A DNA stretch of 64,000 nt from Methanosarcina sp. (GCF_028693135.1 NZ_JAQUVZ010000005.1:62001-126000), one strand, 5' to 3'. Shown: positions 52,973-62,962, counted from the first letter of the stretch. The notes: a model not told the origin generated them from the sequence alone. Made by a program: numbers and translations.

Positions 52973-55552
52973 TTATTTCATCCGAGTATTATACGTGTGA
53001 TGCAGGGTATACAGCAGGTATATCAGGAAAGCGAGGGCAAGGAAATATTTTGTATAAAAGACCTTTGTCAGGATTTGTTTCTCTGTCCTGGTTGAAGCGT
53101 CCTCTATTATCCTTGAGTATACATCTCCTGTAGTGTAGATTTTTCCTCCATTTTCAAGTATGGCTGTCCTGAATAGAGAATTTTCCCCGATATACGTATA
53201 TTCGTCCGGGCGATTTACGGCAGCAGGCCTCCAGGATACATTCTTAGCTCCAAAAGTTTCAGGCATTAACTCCTCTGTAAGATTTATATCAACCGGGGTT
53301 TCGGAGATTTTGTGGAGGCCGAAGGTGTCGGCTGTAACGTATGATTCGTACATGTTGTTTCCGATGGATGTGATTTCCATTGGCTTTTTGTCGAAATAGA
53401 GCTCAGGAGTACCTTCTTTTCCGGTTGTGATCAGGATTCTGCCTGGCTGGTTCATTTTAAGATCAGGTACTTTTAGCTGGATATCTTCAGACATTTCGGG
53501 ATCTGCAACTGCCCAGTTCAGGGTCCTTGTAATTATCAGGCTGTCATTTCCCGAGTACAGGGACGCTGCCCAGGGGATTCCGTTTCCATTCCCATTGTCG
53601 GTTGTAATCGCAGCAACACGCCCAAGCCCCAGCCTCCAGGTTGTGATTACCGGTTTTCCTAGCCTTGTTATAACAATGCGGTTTGCTTCGGGTTTCGGGG
53701 TAACCTCATTGTACCCTAAAATATCGTGGTTTATGTCAGAAATGTTCCGGGTAATAAAATGCTGCGGGTCATAGATAACGATTGATCCGCTCGAATATTC
53801 GTCTTCACGGGCTTCGAATTCCTCAGGGTTTTCGGAGAAGCTCATTTCCATCCTCTGGCCAGGTTCTATCCTGTTGTAATTTTCGGACAGGCCTATTTTG
53901 TTCATGAGGAGTGCGGCATAGTACTGTCCTTTGGGAGTGACCTGGCGGGTAGTTTTCGGAGCATGTATGTGGACAAAATGGATCCCTATGCCACTGCTTT
54001 TATGAAGGTTTTCCGCACACTGGACTGCCCGCTCAAACCTGTTATCATTTTCACCATCATTTCCGATTCCGCCATCAGAAACGATTATAATTTCAGCTTC
54101 TGCGCTTTTGTTCTGCCCGTTAAGCAGCGTTCGGGAAGTCATGAGGCCCCTTTCAAGGGATGTGGAGTCCCCCGTGGGCTTTATTTTGCGGATTTCAGAA
54201 TCAAGCCAGAGCCTGTTTGACTCTTTAGACATATCCACAAACCCGTCTGTGACGTCCTGTCCCTTGCTCCCGAAGGTGATCACATCAACTCTTGCATCTT
54301 TAAGGAGATCGCTTTCAAGGAGGACAATTGCATTTGACAAAATATCGTCAAGAACCCTCCCCCCAACCCCATTACTCTGCAGGGTACTGGGTGAAACGTC
54401 AAGCATCAGGACAATGTTTCTGCCCCCTCTCCAGTTCGAGGGCTTTGAGGTAACAGGAAGGAGTTCCTCAAACTCAGTATTCTGGTATGTCTTTTCTGCA
54501 GGGAAATCAAAAGAAGAGCCCCCTCCAACCACTACCATGCCACCTCCGTTAATGACATAATTCCTGAGGGCTCTGGCTTCTGAATCCGAGATCGTTGATG
54601 CCGCCTGGTTGTCAATTATAACGGCGTCCGTGCCATTAAGAGATCCATATGACCCGGATATTTTTACGTTGTAAATCTCTTTCATTGTGTTTGCAAGAGG
54701 AGAGTCGGGCTCATTTGTAACAAGTAAGACCTCTGGCTTGGGGGTTACGTATATACTTTTCATGTACTGGTTATTGTTCTTGAAATAATCCAGATTTTTA
54801 ACGCTGATGCTTGCCGGGTGCAGGGTTGCCTTTACGGTATGAGGCCCAAGCGTTTCAAAAGTGTGGTTGAACTCTATACTTTCTATTCTCCCGGTCTGGG
54901 TAATTTCCCTCTCCATAACCTTTTGATGGTCGACGGTAATCCTTACCTGATAGCTCATTTTTTCGGCAGTTGCTTTTCGAATATTAACTTTATAAAATGC
55001 GTCATTATCGATTACAGCCTCATTATCTCCTTCTATCTCCACGCTGAGGTCCTCTTTTTCAGTCTTTGGGATAAGGGCTGCTACAGGAAAATTGTTTTTG
55101 TAACAATAAGATAGGGCTTCTTCAACCGGGGTCCCGGAATTGCTCTGCCCATCTGATACCACAAGCACATAGTTATCAGGCGAAGCCTGCTGAATAATAG
55201 CATCGCCAAGAGAGGTATGTATCCCTGAAACCGTTGTAACCGTAACAGGGACTCTGGTCCCGAGTTTTTCTGAAATTTCCTCGGAAATCCCTTTCTTCAG
55301 CAGTTCCATGCTGGCGCTTTCATCGGAGATTATGGTTATCCCGGTCTGATTGGTTTTCGGCGAACTCATTTCTGCAGAATAAGGGACTGCAAGAGCCAGG
55401 ATCAGGAGGAAGCCCACAAGGGCATGGAAGAACAGATGTTTTTTATTGATCTTTTTCCAGTGTCCTAAAAGCACAAGAAGTGCAAGAGGAAACAGGAGCA
55501 GCAATTCACTACTGTGTAAAAAATCAAAACCATAAGGGAAATTAAAGATCAT
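52973..55552 (-). CDS. VWA/GATase-like membrane protein, last gene of the MoxR operon
   Basis: 859 residues. Two N-terminal helices (LLLLFPLALLVLLGHW and ALVGFLLILALAVPYSA) precede a degenerate VWA-like segment (GITIISDESASM). A glutamine-amidotransferase-like fold follows (DAVIIDNQAASTISDSEARA, NYVINGGGMVVVGG), and then a full VWA domain with MIDAS-type DVSPSTLQS. A C-terminal helix is at YFLALAFLIYLLYTLH. Its start overlaps the previous gene by 4 bases. The protein probably sits outside the cell or in the membrane and binds a metal-dependent ligand, working with the MoxR ATPase. Confidence 0.85.
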   Translation of the reverse strand: MIFNFPYGFDFLHSSELLLLFPLALLVLLGHWKKINKKHLFFHALVGFLLILALAVPYSAEMSSPKTNQTGITIISDESASMELLKKGISEEISEKLGTRVPVTVTTVSGIHTSLGDAIIQQASPDNYVLVVSDGQSNSGTPVEEALSYCYKNNFPVAALIPKTEKEDLSVEIEGDNEAVIDNDAFYKVNIRKATAEKMSYQVRITVDHQKVMEREITQTGRIESIEFNHTFETLGPHTVKATLHPASISVKNLDYFKNNNQYMKSIYVTPKPEVLLVTNEPDSPLANTMKEIYNVKISGSYGSLNGTDAVIIDNQAASTISDSEARALRNYVINGGGMVVVGGGSSFDFPAEKTYQNTEFEELLPVTSKPSNWRGGRNIVLMLDVSPSTLQSNGVGGRVLDDILSNAIVLLESDLLKDARVDVITFGSKGQDVTDGFVDMSKESNRLWLDSEIRKIKPTGDSTSLERGLMTSRTLLNGQNKSAEAEIIIVSDGGIGNDGENDNRFERAVQCAENLHKSSGIGIHFVHIHAPKTTRQVTPKGQYYAALLMNKIGLSENYNRIEPGQRMEMSFSENPEEFEAREDEYSSGSIVIYDPQHFITRNISDINHDILGYNEVTPKPEANRIVITRLGKPVITTWRLGLGRVAAITTDNGNGNGIPWAASLYSGNDSLIITRTLNWAVADPEMSEDIQLKVPDLKMNQPGRILITTGKEGTPELYFDKKPMEITSIGNNMYESYVTADTFGLHKISETPVDINLTEELMPETFGAKNVSWRPAAVNRPDEYTYIGENSLFRTAILENGGKIYTTGDVYSRIIEDASTRTEKQILTKVFYTKYFLALAFLIYLLYTLHHTYNTRMK

Positions 55553-57447
55553 ATGATCCTCCTCCTGAACATAACTGCATTTTCAATTATGAGGAGCAGC
55601 AGTAAGGCGTAAATAAGGAACTTCCGGAGTTTGTCAGGGGACTTTGTGCGGAGTTCCTGCTTCTGGATTTCTCCGTTCTCACCTGTAAGGTTCAGTCTTT
55701 TTTCCGTAAAGGTATTAGATTCCATGGAATCATACAGGTTGGCAGCAATGTTCTTCTGGTCCAGACTGTACAGCCCGCATTCGTCATAATAGACAAAATC
55801 ACTGCTGATGATTTCTGTCGGAGTTTTTATTTTGACCTTCTGGTCAAATGCCTGGTACCGGCCCGTGTTCACATTTGTTTCACTTATGTCCCCGACCCCC
55901 CACATATACTTGAGAAGTTTTACCCAGAATACAGGGTAGGTTGGGGTAGTAGCGAAATTGTTCCACGCGTCGGTTTCAGTAGTGTCACTGAACCCAACAT
56001 AGGCTACGGTCCCGCTTTTTATGTTCCGCATGCAGACTAAAGGCCCTATTCCCTTTACCTCTGCAAGGACTGCAGCATCTTCTTTTGGAGTAGTGGCCAG
56101 GAACCTGCGCAGATATACTTCGCTGAACGAAACATCGTCAAAAATATTTTTTCCGCTTCCCACGGTCTCGATTGTATGGCTGCCTTCTTTTTCTACTGAA
56201 ATTATATCTACCGGAAGGATAGGATAAAGCCCGCGCATCTGTAAAGAATTATACAGGCACTCGTTTCCTATGACTATCAGGTCTTTTCCACTTCTCGCAT
56301 AAGCCACAATTTTCTGGACACTGCGGGTCGGGAGGGGTTCATATTTGGAGTTTACGATTATGGTATCGTACCCTGTAACATTGTCAGGAAGATCCTGCCG
56401 TACATCAACGTGAATGTCGGGCAGCAAGGATATTGCTGTTACAAGGGGAGACTTCCCAGCAACCTGTTCAGAGTCTGTTAAGACCAGGATTTTTCTAAGT
56501 TTGACTTCAGGAATGGAAATGTACGCAATGTTATCGCAGGGTATTGCATCCTCATTGAGGATTTTTACAGTTGATGTACCCTGAGGAATACTTGTAAATT
56601 TTATCTGCTGCGCTCCGAACCCTGCAAGCTGTACCGAGCTGCTTACCGTTGCGCTGGATGGGGAGTCAACCTGACTCTCCAATTGAATATCAAGGTCTGC
56701 ACTTCTGTCGTTAAAGTTTTTGACTGTACATGTATATTCATACGTCCCGTCGTTTCTGTCTTTCAAATACCCGTCCACAATTGCGTAATTGGCAGTTTTA
56801 TTGCCCACCTGCCTGAACTCAAGCTCCATGCTTCTCGTGTTTGCAATCCTGATGTATGTTTCAAGCGCTCTTCCTGCCCAGTTTTCAAAATCGGATATGA
56901 CTACAATTTTTCCGTTCTTGTTCTCTTCATCGTTTATAACGGTCAAAATCGCTTTGGGGATATCTCCGGGAGTGTTTCTCGCTTCCAGGTGGTCAACTAC
57001 TCCTTCTGCATCGTCTGCATCCAGCGCTTTTGCAAGCACTACAGGAATACTTTCTGCGGCGATAATTGTATTTTCTTCGCCAAGGCTTTCTATTGCTATT
57101 GTCCTGGCGCCATCAACCCTATCGGGTGCGTTCATGCTTGCAGACGAGTCTATTATAATTACTACCTTTTCGGAGTCTGCTTTAACCTCTTCTAACAGGG
57201 GCCCTGCAAGCGCTGTCGATATAAGAATAAGAGCCAGCAGTTGTAAGAAAAAAAGAGGGTCTGTTATTTTTTTACTGATAGTGCGCCTGGAATCCAGCAC
57301 ATTCTGGCTTATCCTCCGAACGAACATAAGGGAAGGCAGAATAATGTTTTTAGGGCGAGGCTTAAGCAGGTATACTATTATAAGGGGAATTATGCCTGCA
57401 AGCGCAGCCAGACCCTGAGAGAATTCAAAGTCCATAGGCAGGATCAC
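55549..57447 (-). CDS. BatA-like VWA membrane protein
   Basis: 632 residues. An N-terminal BatA-type helix pair (FSQGLAALAGIIPLIIVYLL, PLFFLQLLALILISTALAGP) leads into a VWA domain with MIDAS IIIDSSASMNAPD. The long middle is beta-rich (TCTVKNFNDRSADLDIQLES) and includes a GATase-like piece (YDTIIVNSKYEPLPTRSVQK). A C-terminal helix is FLIYALLLLLIIENAVMF. It overlaps both neighbours by 4 bases, showing one operon. Confidence 0.87.
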   Translation of the reverse strand: MILPMDFEFSQGLAALAGIIPLIIVYLLKPRPKNIILPSLMFVRRISQNVLDSRRTISKKITDPLFFLQLLALILISTALAGPLLEEVKADSEKVVIIIDSSASMNAPDRVDGARTIAIESLGEENTIIAAESIPVVLAKALDADDAEGVVDHLEARNTPGDIPKAILTVINDEENKNGKIVVISDFENWAGRALETYIRIANTRSMELEFRQVGNKTANYAIVDGYLKDRNDGTYEYTCTVKNFNDRSADLDIQLESQVDSPSSATVSSSVQLAGFGAQQIKFTSIPQGTSTVKILNEDAIPCDNIAYISIPEVKLRKILVLTDSEQVAGKSPLVTAISLLPDIHVDVRQDLPDNVTGYDTIIVNSKYEPLPTRSVQKIVAYARSGKDLIVIGNECLYNSLQMRGLYPILPVDIISVEKEGSHTIETVGSGKNIFDDVSFSEVYLRRFLATTPKEDAAVLAEVKGIGPLVCMRNIKSGTVAYVGFSDTTETDAWNNFATTPTYPVFWVKLLKYMWGVGDISETNVNTGRYQAFDQKVKIKTPTEIISSDFVYYDECGLYSLDQKNIAANLYDSMESNTFTEKRLNLTGENGEIQKQELRTKSPDKLRKFLIYALLLLLIIENAVMFRRRII

Positions 57448-58325
57448 CCTTCCCCTATAATTTTAAGAACAGTATCAAACGGCTGGTTTTTTATACTGAC
57501 GCGGAAGTAAGGGATTTTAAACTCGTAGGCAATTTTCTCCAGTTCAGCCACATGCTTTGCGTATTCGGCAGCGTATTCTTTTTTAAAGTTGGGGCCCACC
57601 GTGAAACTGATTTCTTCGTTTGTCTCACTGTCAATGAATTTTACTGCTCCGTCCACGGTTTCAGGCAGGTTCATTTCGGTCTCATCATAAATGTGTACAA
57701 GTACAAGCTCATGTCTGGACAGCCTGTTAACGGCATTGCGGATCGAATCGATACCGTCCAGAAAGTCTGAAATTATAAGCACCATTGATTTCGATTTTAT
57801 TCTCGGGTATACGAAGTCAGCACAATCTGCGAGTTTTGTGTTTCCATTGACCGAAATCCTGGTCAGGGAATCTATTGTCCGCAGGAAGTCGTCCCTTCCT
57901 TTGTGTGCCTTTGTGTAATCCACATCGTCTGCAAATGTTGCAATCGTATACACATCATTATGTTTCATTACGATGTAAGAAACTCCTGCAGTTATTGTTG
58001 AGGCATATTCGAACTTATTTGGCGTACTCTCAGGAAAGAGCATGCTGCTGCTGGTGTCAAGCAGTATGACCATGTTAAGGTTTTTGTCTTCTTCAAACCT
58101 GCGGATATAGAGTTTTTCCGTGCGAGCATACAGGTTCCAGTCAATTTTTTTTAATGAATCCCCTTGATTATACTTTCTATGGTCTATAAGGTCCAGCCCT
58201 GCCCCTACCCTGGTTGACTGGTGACTGCCCGTGTGAATTGCAGAAACCCTCCTGCTGAGGGGAATCGCATACCTGTCGAGTTGGGTCAGGAATGACGTAT
58301 CGATTGTGTGTTTTGCGCCAGCCAT
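57444..58325 (-). CDS. DUF58 (VWA-like) protein
   Basis: 293 residues. The DUF58 signature region is visible: VGAGLDLIDHRKYNQGDSLK, KIDWNLYARTEKLYIRRFEE, followed by the VWA strand NMVILLDTSSSMLF with a MIDAS-like D-S-S-S. Soluble, no membrane helix. In MoxR operons this protein partners the ATPase in assembling or activating metal-dependent complexes. Confidence 0.9.
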   Translation of the reverse strand: MAGAKHTIDTSFLTQLDRYAIPLSRRVSAIHTGSHQSTRVGAGLDLIDHRKYNQGDSLKKIDWNLYARTEKLYIRRFEEDKNLNMVILLDTSSSMLFPESTPNKFEYASTITAGVSYIVMKHNDVYTIATFADDVDYTKAHKGRDDFLRTIDSLTRISVNGNTKLADCADFVYPRIKSKSMVLIISDFLDGIDSIRNAVNRLSRHELVLVHIYDETEMNLPETVDGAVKFIDSETNEEISFTVGPNFKKEYAAEYAKHVAELEKIAYEFKIPYFRVSIKNQPFDTVLKIIGEG

Positions 58326-58367
58326 GTATTATCATTGCCTCCAGCCATTTTTTTCCCACTGACCGGG

Positions 58368-59369
58368 TCAGATAATTGTGTTTCTGCTCTCCAGGATTTT
58401 TAGTATGATTTTATCGCTTGTGATGTTGTTCCTTGCAGCATCAAAAGATAGAATTATCCTGTGGCGGAGGACTGGAAGGGCCATGGAGTCAATGTCCTTT
58501 TTATCAACATACCCCCTGCCGTCGAGAAACGCATTTGCCTTTGCACAGAGGATCAGGGCAATTGAAGCACGTGGAGATGCACCTGCTTCTATCATATCAG
58601 GCATATTTCGGGTCTGGTTTACAATATCAATTGCATACTTTTTGAGCTTGTTTGAGATCGGAATTCTGCGGGTTATCTGCTGCAGTTCGATAAACGTCGA
58701 TTTGTCCATACATTTCCGTACAGCTGGCCTGAAAGCTTCAGCATAACGGTTTACAATCTCAAACTCTTCTTCGGGGTCAGGGTAATCCAGACGAATCTTC
58801 ATTAAAAATCTGTCAAGCTGGGCTTCGGGAAGGGTATAGGTCCCTTCCATTTCAATCGGGTTCTGCGTCGCAAGGATAAAGAAAGGCCTATCCAGCAAAT
58901 ATGTCTTACTTGCCACAGTCACCTGCTTTTCCTGCATGGCTTCAAGCAGGGCAGATTGGGTCTTTGGGGAAGCCCGGTTAATTTCATCCGCAAGCACGAT
59001 GTTTGCAAAGACAGGGCCCTGATTGAACTTGAAGTGTTTTGAGCCTCTCTCGTCCTCTTCGATAATGTCGGTCCCTGTGATATCTGCAGGCATAAGGTCA
59101 GGTGTACACTGTATCCTGCTAAACCCCATACTCATGATCTGGGAAATAGTGGATATCGTAAGGGTCTTGCCGAGCCCGGGATTGCTTTCAACAAGGACAT
59201 GCCCTTCACACAGCATAGTTATGAGGATCTGCCGGACCATTTCTTTCTGGCCAACGATAGCATTGCTAATTTCTTTAAAGATGACCTCGAAAATCTGTGG
59301 GGCTTTTTCATATGTGGGTTTTAAGTTAATTTCTGAATCTTCAAGCTGGATTTCCTGTAGCTCTCTCAT
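58368..59369 (-). CDS. MoxR-family AAA+ ATPase
   Basis: 333 residues. Walker A is ESNPGLGKTLT, Walker B NIVLADEINRASPKTQSALL, followed by EAMQEKQVT, the sensor 1 FILATQNPIEMEGTYTLPEA and arginine-finger region AQLDRFLMKI. This is the complete MoxR subfamily core and the C-terminal lid. ATG start at 59369. It begins the tightly packed part of the operon. Confidence 0.93.
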   Translation of the reverse strand: MRELQEIQLEDSEINLKPTYEKAPQIFEVIFKEISNAIVGQKEMVRQILITMLCEGHVLVESNPGLGKTLTISTISQIMSMGFSRIQCTPDLMPADITGTDIIEEDERGSKHFKFNQGPVFANIVLADEINRASPKTQSALLEAMQEKQVTVASKTYLLDRPFFILATQNPIEMEGTYTLPEAQLDRFLMKIRLDYPDPEEEFEIVNRYAEAFRPAVRKCMDKSTFIELQQITRRIPISNKLKKYAIDIVNQTRNMPDMIEAGASPRASIALILCAKANAFLDGRGYVDKKDIDSMALPVLRHRIILSFDAARNNITSDKIILKILESRNTII

Positions 59370-59489
59370 ATTGAAACTCCGTTATTTTTATGTAAATCAT
59401 GCATTTTCTGCAAATTCGGGCACTTCTGCTGCTTTGAAGCTTTTTATTTTACCTGACCTTCTTACTTTGATCATTTATTCGGGATGAGT

Positions 59490-59668
59490 GATTCAGGGTG
59501 AAGATTCAGGGTGAATGATTCAGGGTGAACGATTCAGGGTTAACGATTCAAGGTGAACGATTCAAGGTGAACAATTCAAGGTGAACAATTCAGGGTGAAC
59601 GATTCAGGATGAACGATTCAGGATGAACAATTCAGGATAATGATTCAGGATGAACGATTCAGGATGAA
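59490..59668 (+). repeat. 14-15-bp tandem repeat, about twelve units
   Basis: Units of GATTCAGGGTGAAC with variants (AAGGTGAACAATTC). The array fills most of the gap between the membrane-protein gene and moxR and includes the stop codon of the former, so its length probably changes the last residues and the leader of moxR. Confidence 0.92.
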
Positions 59669-60522
59669 AGTGCTTCAAAATATTGTTTAATCAAAGGCTC
59701 ATATTCTTCGGGCAGGTTCTCCGAATAGGTTTGACTCTGCCTGAATTCCTCGTTAAGGCGGTCCGAGCTCGCATTGAATTTTTGTTCAGTATCCGCATCT
59801 ATCTGGCTTGTGAACCCAAGTCCCAGGCTCGGGTTGATTTTCATTTCAACCTGATCTCCATTTTTTATGATAACGGCCTCTATATTATACCTGGAATCCG
59901 GAGCAACTTTCTCATTCTCATCGTAAGCCGCTCTGGCATTCATGTTTGGAATATTGTCCCGCATATCATCGATTAGCTGGCTGGGAGAGATATCAAAGCT
60001 GAAGCCCTCATGTATGCAGAAGGTGACAGCTCCTGCAGCCAGCAGAAATATTAAAAAATACCTGAAAATCTGGTTTTTCGGAACCATTTTTTTTATATTG
60101 ATACCGGTAAGTTGACCGTGGACATCCTCAAGCAGTTTCTTTGTAACTATGTTGATGTTCTTCCGGTTATCATATGCCGTACTCAGTCTTGTCTTCAGTT
60201 CCGGAAAGCTAGTTTCAAGGAAATTTATAATATTAAATTTACTTTTTCTGTCAACGAACCTGTGAATTAAACCGGCAATGAGAATCAGCACCAGTGCCCC
60301 TACAGCCATTAATCCGAGGTTAAACCAGTAAGTGCCAAGGTATGTCTGGGATTTACTCAGTTTACCCACCCCAGGAACATAATAAGCCAGTTCATACAGG
60401 TTAAATAAAATCATTAATAAAAATAAAAAGGAAAATTTTCCGGCTGTTTGTAAAAACCCGAGGGTACGATAGAACCACGTCAGGTATTTTTTATATTTAT
60501 TCAGAAGGGGTACTACAAGCAT
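59659..60522 (-). CDS. Membrane protein, first gene of the MoxR operon
   Basis: 287 residues, three helices: FSFLFLLMILFNLYELAYYV, YWFNLGLMAVGALVLILIAG and FRYFLIFLLAAGAVTFC. A cytoplasmic loop (SFPELKTRLSTAYDNRKNIN) separates the last two, and a C-terminal domain follows. The layout is like proteins found before MoxR in archaea; the function is unknown. Its stop codon (TGA) lies in the 14-bp repeat. Confidence 0.75.
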   Translation of the reverse strand: MLVVPLLNKYKKYLTWFYRTLGFLQTAGKFSFLFLLMILFNLYELAYYVPGVGKLSKSQTYLGTYWFNLGLMAVGALVLILIAGLIHRFVDRKSKFNIINFLETSFPELKTRLSTAYDNRKNINIVTKKLLEDVHGQLTGINIKKMVPKNQIFRYFLIFLLAAGAVTFCIHEGFSFDISPSQLIDDMRDNIPNMNARAAYDENEKVAPDSRYNIEAVIIKNGDQVEMKINPSLGLGFTSQIDADTEQKFNASSDRLNEEFRQSQTYSENLPEEYEPLIKQYFEALSS

Positions 60523-61513
60523 ATAATCTCAGACCACAGTTGTAATTTCAAATAATTATATTGTAGATGTTACTAAAAAAACTTTTCTAATATTTTAATT
60601 TTCTAATCTGGCAAATATTTCAGTAATGAAGTGACAAGTGTCCAGCCAATACACTGACAAATAATCCCGATAATGCCTTAAAAACCCCTTTTTTCCCCTG
60701 CTACGATTATTTATAACTGAAAAAATATATAATTCTATATTGCATATATTTTTTATACAGTATTTTGTATAACACATTGAATAAATAATTTTTGATGTCT
60801 GTTCAGGAAATGATATATGATTTCTGCGCCTTAAAGTCCAAGAAATACTTTCCTTGACCCTGCAAACCGCTTTTAAATTCAGATATTACAGTGCCCCCGT
60901 CAGCTTGTCTGGCGGCCCGTTGAAAAAAGAAAGAAGTCGAAGGAAAAAAGAAGTCGAAGGAAAAAAGAAGAAACTTGAAAAAGGTTATTTTTCATATAGA
61001 GTAATTCTGTTTTGTTCATCCTTACGATTTTTCGGGATAATTCATCGACAGGATTTTACTGCCTCTTTTATTTTGATTTTTCTTCTTTTTTAACTTCATC
61101 GGAATGGCCGCTCTTCGAGCGTGACAAGAACGGCCCGATATAGCTAATAACGTTGCACTGGTAAACTATTTGTAATTCAGTCCTCCTGAGCGAATCTCAG
61201 CTAAAACCCATCAAATAGTCCTCTTGTGCAAAGCTCACTACTAAAAACCAATCAAGTAGTTCTCTTAAGCGCATCTCAGCTAAAACCAATCAAGTAGTCC
61301 TCTTAAGCGCATCTCAGCTAAAACCAATCAAGTAGTCCTCTTGAGCGTAGCGAAAAGGACCTCGTGCTCCCGAAGCGAAACTCGGGTGGCGCAACTCGGG
61401 CGGCAATTCGGGCAATCGAACCCCGCTGTTGCTGGTCGCCGCTTATTTAGGAGGGAAACTGCTTCAACTGTATTCAACCCCAACGGCAGTCAGCATCGCG
61501 GAAGTAATGACAT
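60523..61513. other. Long divergent region with dispersed repeat
   Basis: AT-rich promoter-like sequence near 60720-60790 for the MoxR operon, a GAAAAAAGAAGTCGAAG repeat near 60925-60975, and the dispersed repeat 61165-61410. A 79-codon frame at 60854 is repeat-derived and not supported. Confidence 0.6.
61165..61410 (+). repeat. Dispersed repeat, copy B, with 38-bp tandem units
   Basis: About five units of AAGTAGTCCTCTTAAGCGCA then TCTCAGCTAAAACCAATC, ending in GAGCGTAGCGAAAAGGACC and CTCGGGTGGCGCAACTCGGG, which matches the repeat at 40385-40520. Confidence 0.8.
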
Positions 61514-61942
61514 TTAACCCTGGGCTCCAGGCATAGGAAAGATTCCTAACTGCTGCATCAGACCCAAAAGGTTAGCTTCAGCCCATAATTCAGTAATCTT
61601 ACCATCCTTAATGCGAAAGATCTCTATGCCAGTCATGGTTATCGGTTTGTCTGTAGCCGGTAAACCCATGAAATTGCCTTTATGTATTCCGCGAGCTGTA
61701 AAGCGGGCAACTACGTTATCTCCCTCGGCAACCATGTCTTCAATTGTAACATTGAGATTCTCGAAGGCTGCCCTGCACGTGGTAATTACTTCATCCATTC
61801 CTTCGATCCCCGGAGAGGCAGGAAGAGGTGCATGCATAACGAAATTAGGGGACAGCAACTCATTAGCAACACTCAGATTTCCCTTAGATGGCCCTTCTTC
61901 AAAGAATCGGCGAACTATTGATTTGTTCTCTTCTGTAGACAT
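61514..61942 (-). CDS. SnoaL-like (ester cyclase family) protein
   Basis: 142 residues of the NTF2/SnoaL fold: NKSIVRRFFEEGPSKGNLSV, VANELLSPNFVMHAPL, VAEGDNVVARFTARGIHKGN and MTGIEIFRIKDGKITELWAE. Family members cyclise or bind small hydrophobic molecules; the substrate is unknown. ATG start with AAAAAATG context. Monocistronic. Confidence 0.85.
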   Translation of the reverse strand: MSTEENKSIVRRFFEEGPSKGNLSVANELLSPNFVMHAPLPASPGIEGMDEVITTCRAAFENLNVTIEDMVAEGDNVVARFTARGIHKGNFMGLPATDKPITMTGIEIFRIKDGKITELWAEANLLGLMQQLGIFPMPGAQG

Positions 61943-62049
61943 TTTTTCCTCACTTTTTTAAATACAAAAGTAATATCGACTCAGTTCCAATATCCAATGA
62001 TAATTTTCTTGAAAATACTGATGGTACACTATGTACTCTATTTACTGCT

Positions 62050-62937
62050 CTACTCTAACATCCCGTCCTTTAACCTGATCACCCTGTCAGTGTATTCCGC
62101 GTGCCAGTCTTCATGTGTAACCATTACGATCGTCTGCCCCAGTTCTTTGTTAAACTTCTTGAAAAGGTCCAGAACTTCCTTTGAGTTTTTAGAATCCAGG
62201 TTGGCGCAGGGTTCGTCAGCGAAGAGGATGATAGGGTTGTGAGCAAGCGCCCTTGCGATGGAGACTCGTTGCTGCTGGCCGCCGCTCATTTTTGACGGAA
62301 GCTGGGAAAGGCGGTCTCCAAGGCCTACGGCCTCCATTATTTCGGCAGCTGCTGATTCGTATTCTGCTTTGCTTTTACCCTGCATCATAAGGGAGATGTA
62401 GACGTTTTCAGAGGCTGTGAGTTCGGGCAGGAGGGCGTAGTCCTGAAAAACGTAGCCCAGGTTGTGGAGGCGAAATCTGCCTTTTTCCCTGTCGAACATC
62501 AGAGAAGTGTCGGCACCGTTGATGATGACTTTCCCGGAGTTGGGGGTATCAAGGAGACCGAGCTGGTTTAAGAGGGTGGTTTTTCCGGAACCGCTTGGGC
62601 CCATAATAGCAACAAATTCCCCGCGCCGGATTTTTACAGAAATGCCGCGGAGCACCCGTACTTCCACTTCCCCCATCAGGAAGGTTCTGACAATGTCAAT
62701 GCCTTCGATGATAGTGTCTACGTTTTTTTCATTGAGTGCTTTCACCACAATTTCAGTCCCAGCTTCTTTTTTATCGGGCATGTTTTTATTTTCGGTCTCA
62801 ATGTTTTCAGTTCCGATCTCAATATTTTCAGTTCCGATCTCAATGTTTTCAGTTCCGATCTCAATGTTTTCAGTTCCGATCTCAATGTTTTTATTTTCGG
62901 TCTCTTTTTCCATTTCTCTTTCAATTTTATTTTCCAT
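62050..62937 (-). CDS. ABC transporter ATPase (MacB/LolD type) with octapeptide-repeat N-terminus
   Basis: 295 residues. The ATPase core is complete: Walker A GPSGSGKTTLLNQL, signature MSGGQQQRVSIARALA, Walker B ILFADEPCANLD, and H-loop IVMVTHEDWHAEYTDRV. The first 55 residues are an unusual Glu/Lys-rich tract with about five copies of IEIGTENI (24-bp units, about 62788-62902). AGAGG precedes ATG 62937. The permease gene ends 25 bases upstream, so they form one exporter operon of the MacB/FtsX type. Confidence 0.9.
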   Translation of the reverse strand: MENKIEREMEKETENKNIEIGTENIEIGTENIEIGTENIEIGTENIETENKNMPDKKEAGTEIVVKALNEKNVDTIIEGIDIVRTFLMGEVEVRVLRGISVKIRRGEFVAIMGPSGSGKTTLLNQLGLLDTPNSGKVIINGADTSLMFDREKGRFRLHNLGYVFQDYALLPELTASENVYISLMMQGKSKAEYESAAAEIMEAVGLGDRLSQLPSKMSGGQQQRVSIARALAHNPIILFADEPCANLDSKNSKEVLDLFKKFNKELGQTIVMVTHEDWHAEYTDRVIRLKDGMLE

Positions 62938-62962
62938 GCCTTAACCTCTCTTAACCTCTTTT

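Noticed and set aside
60854-61093. 79-codon frame as a gene
   Set aside because: Central part is the GAAAAAAGAAGTCGAAG repeat; no SD.
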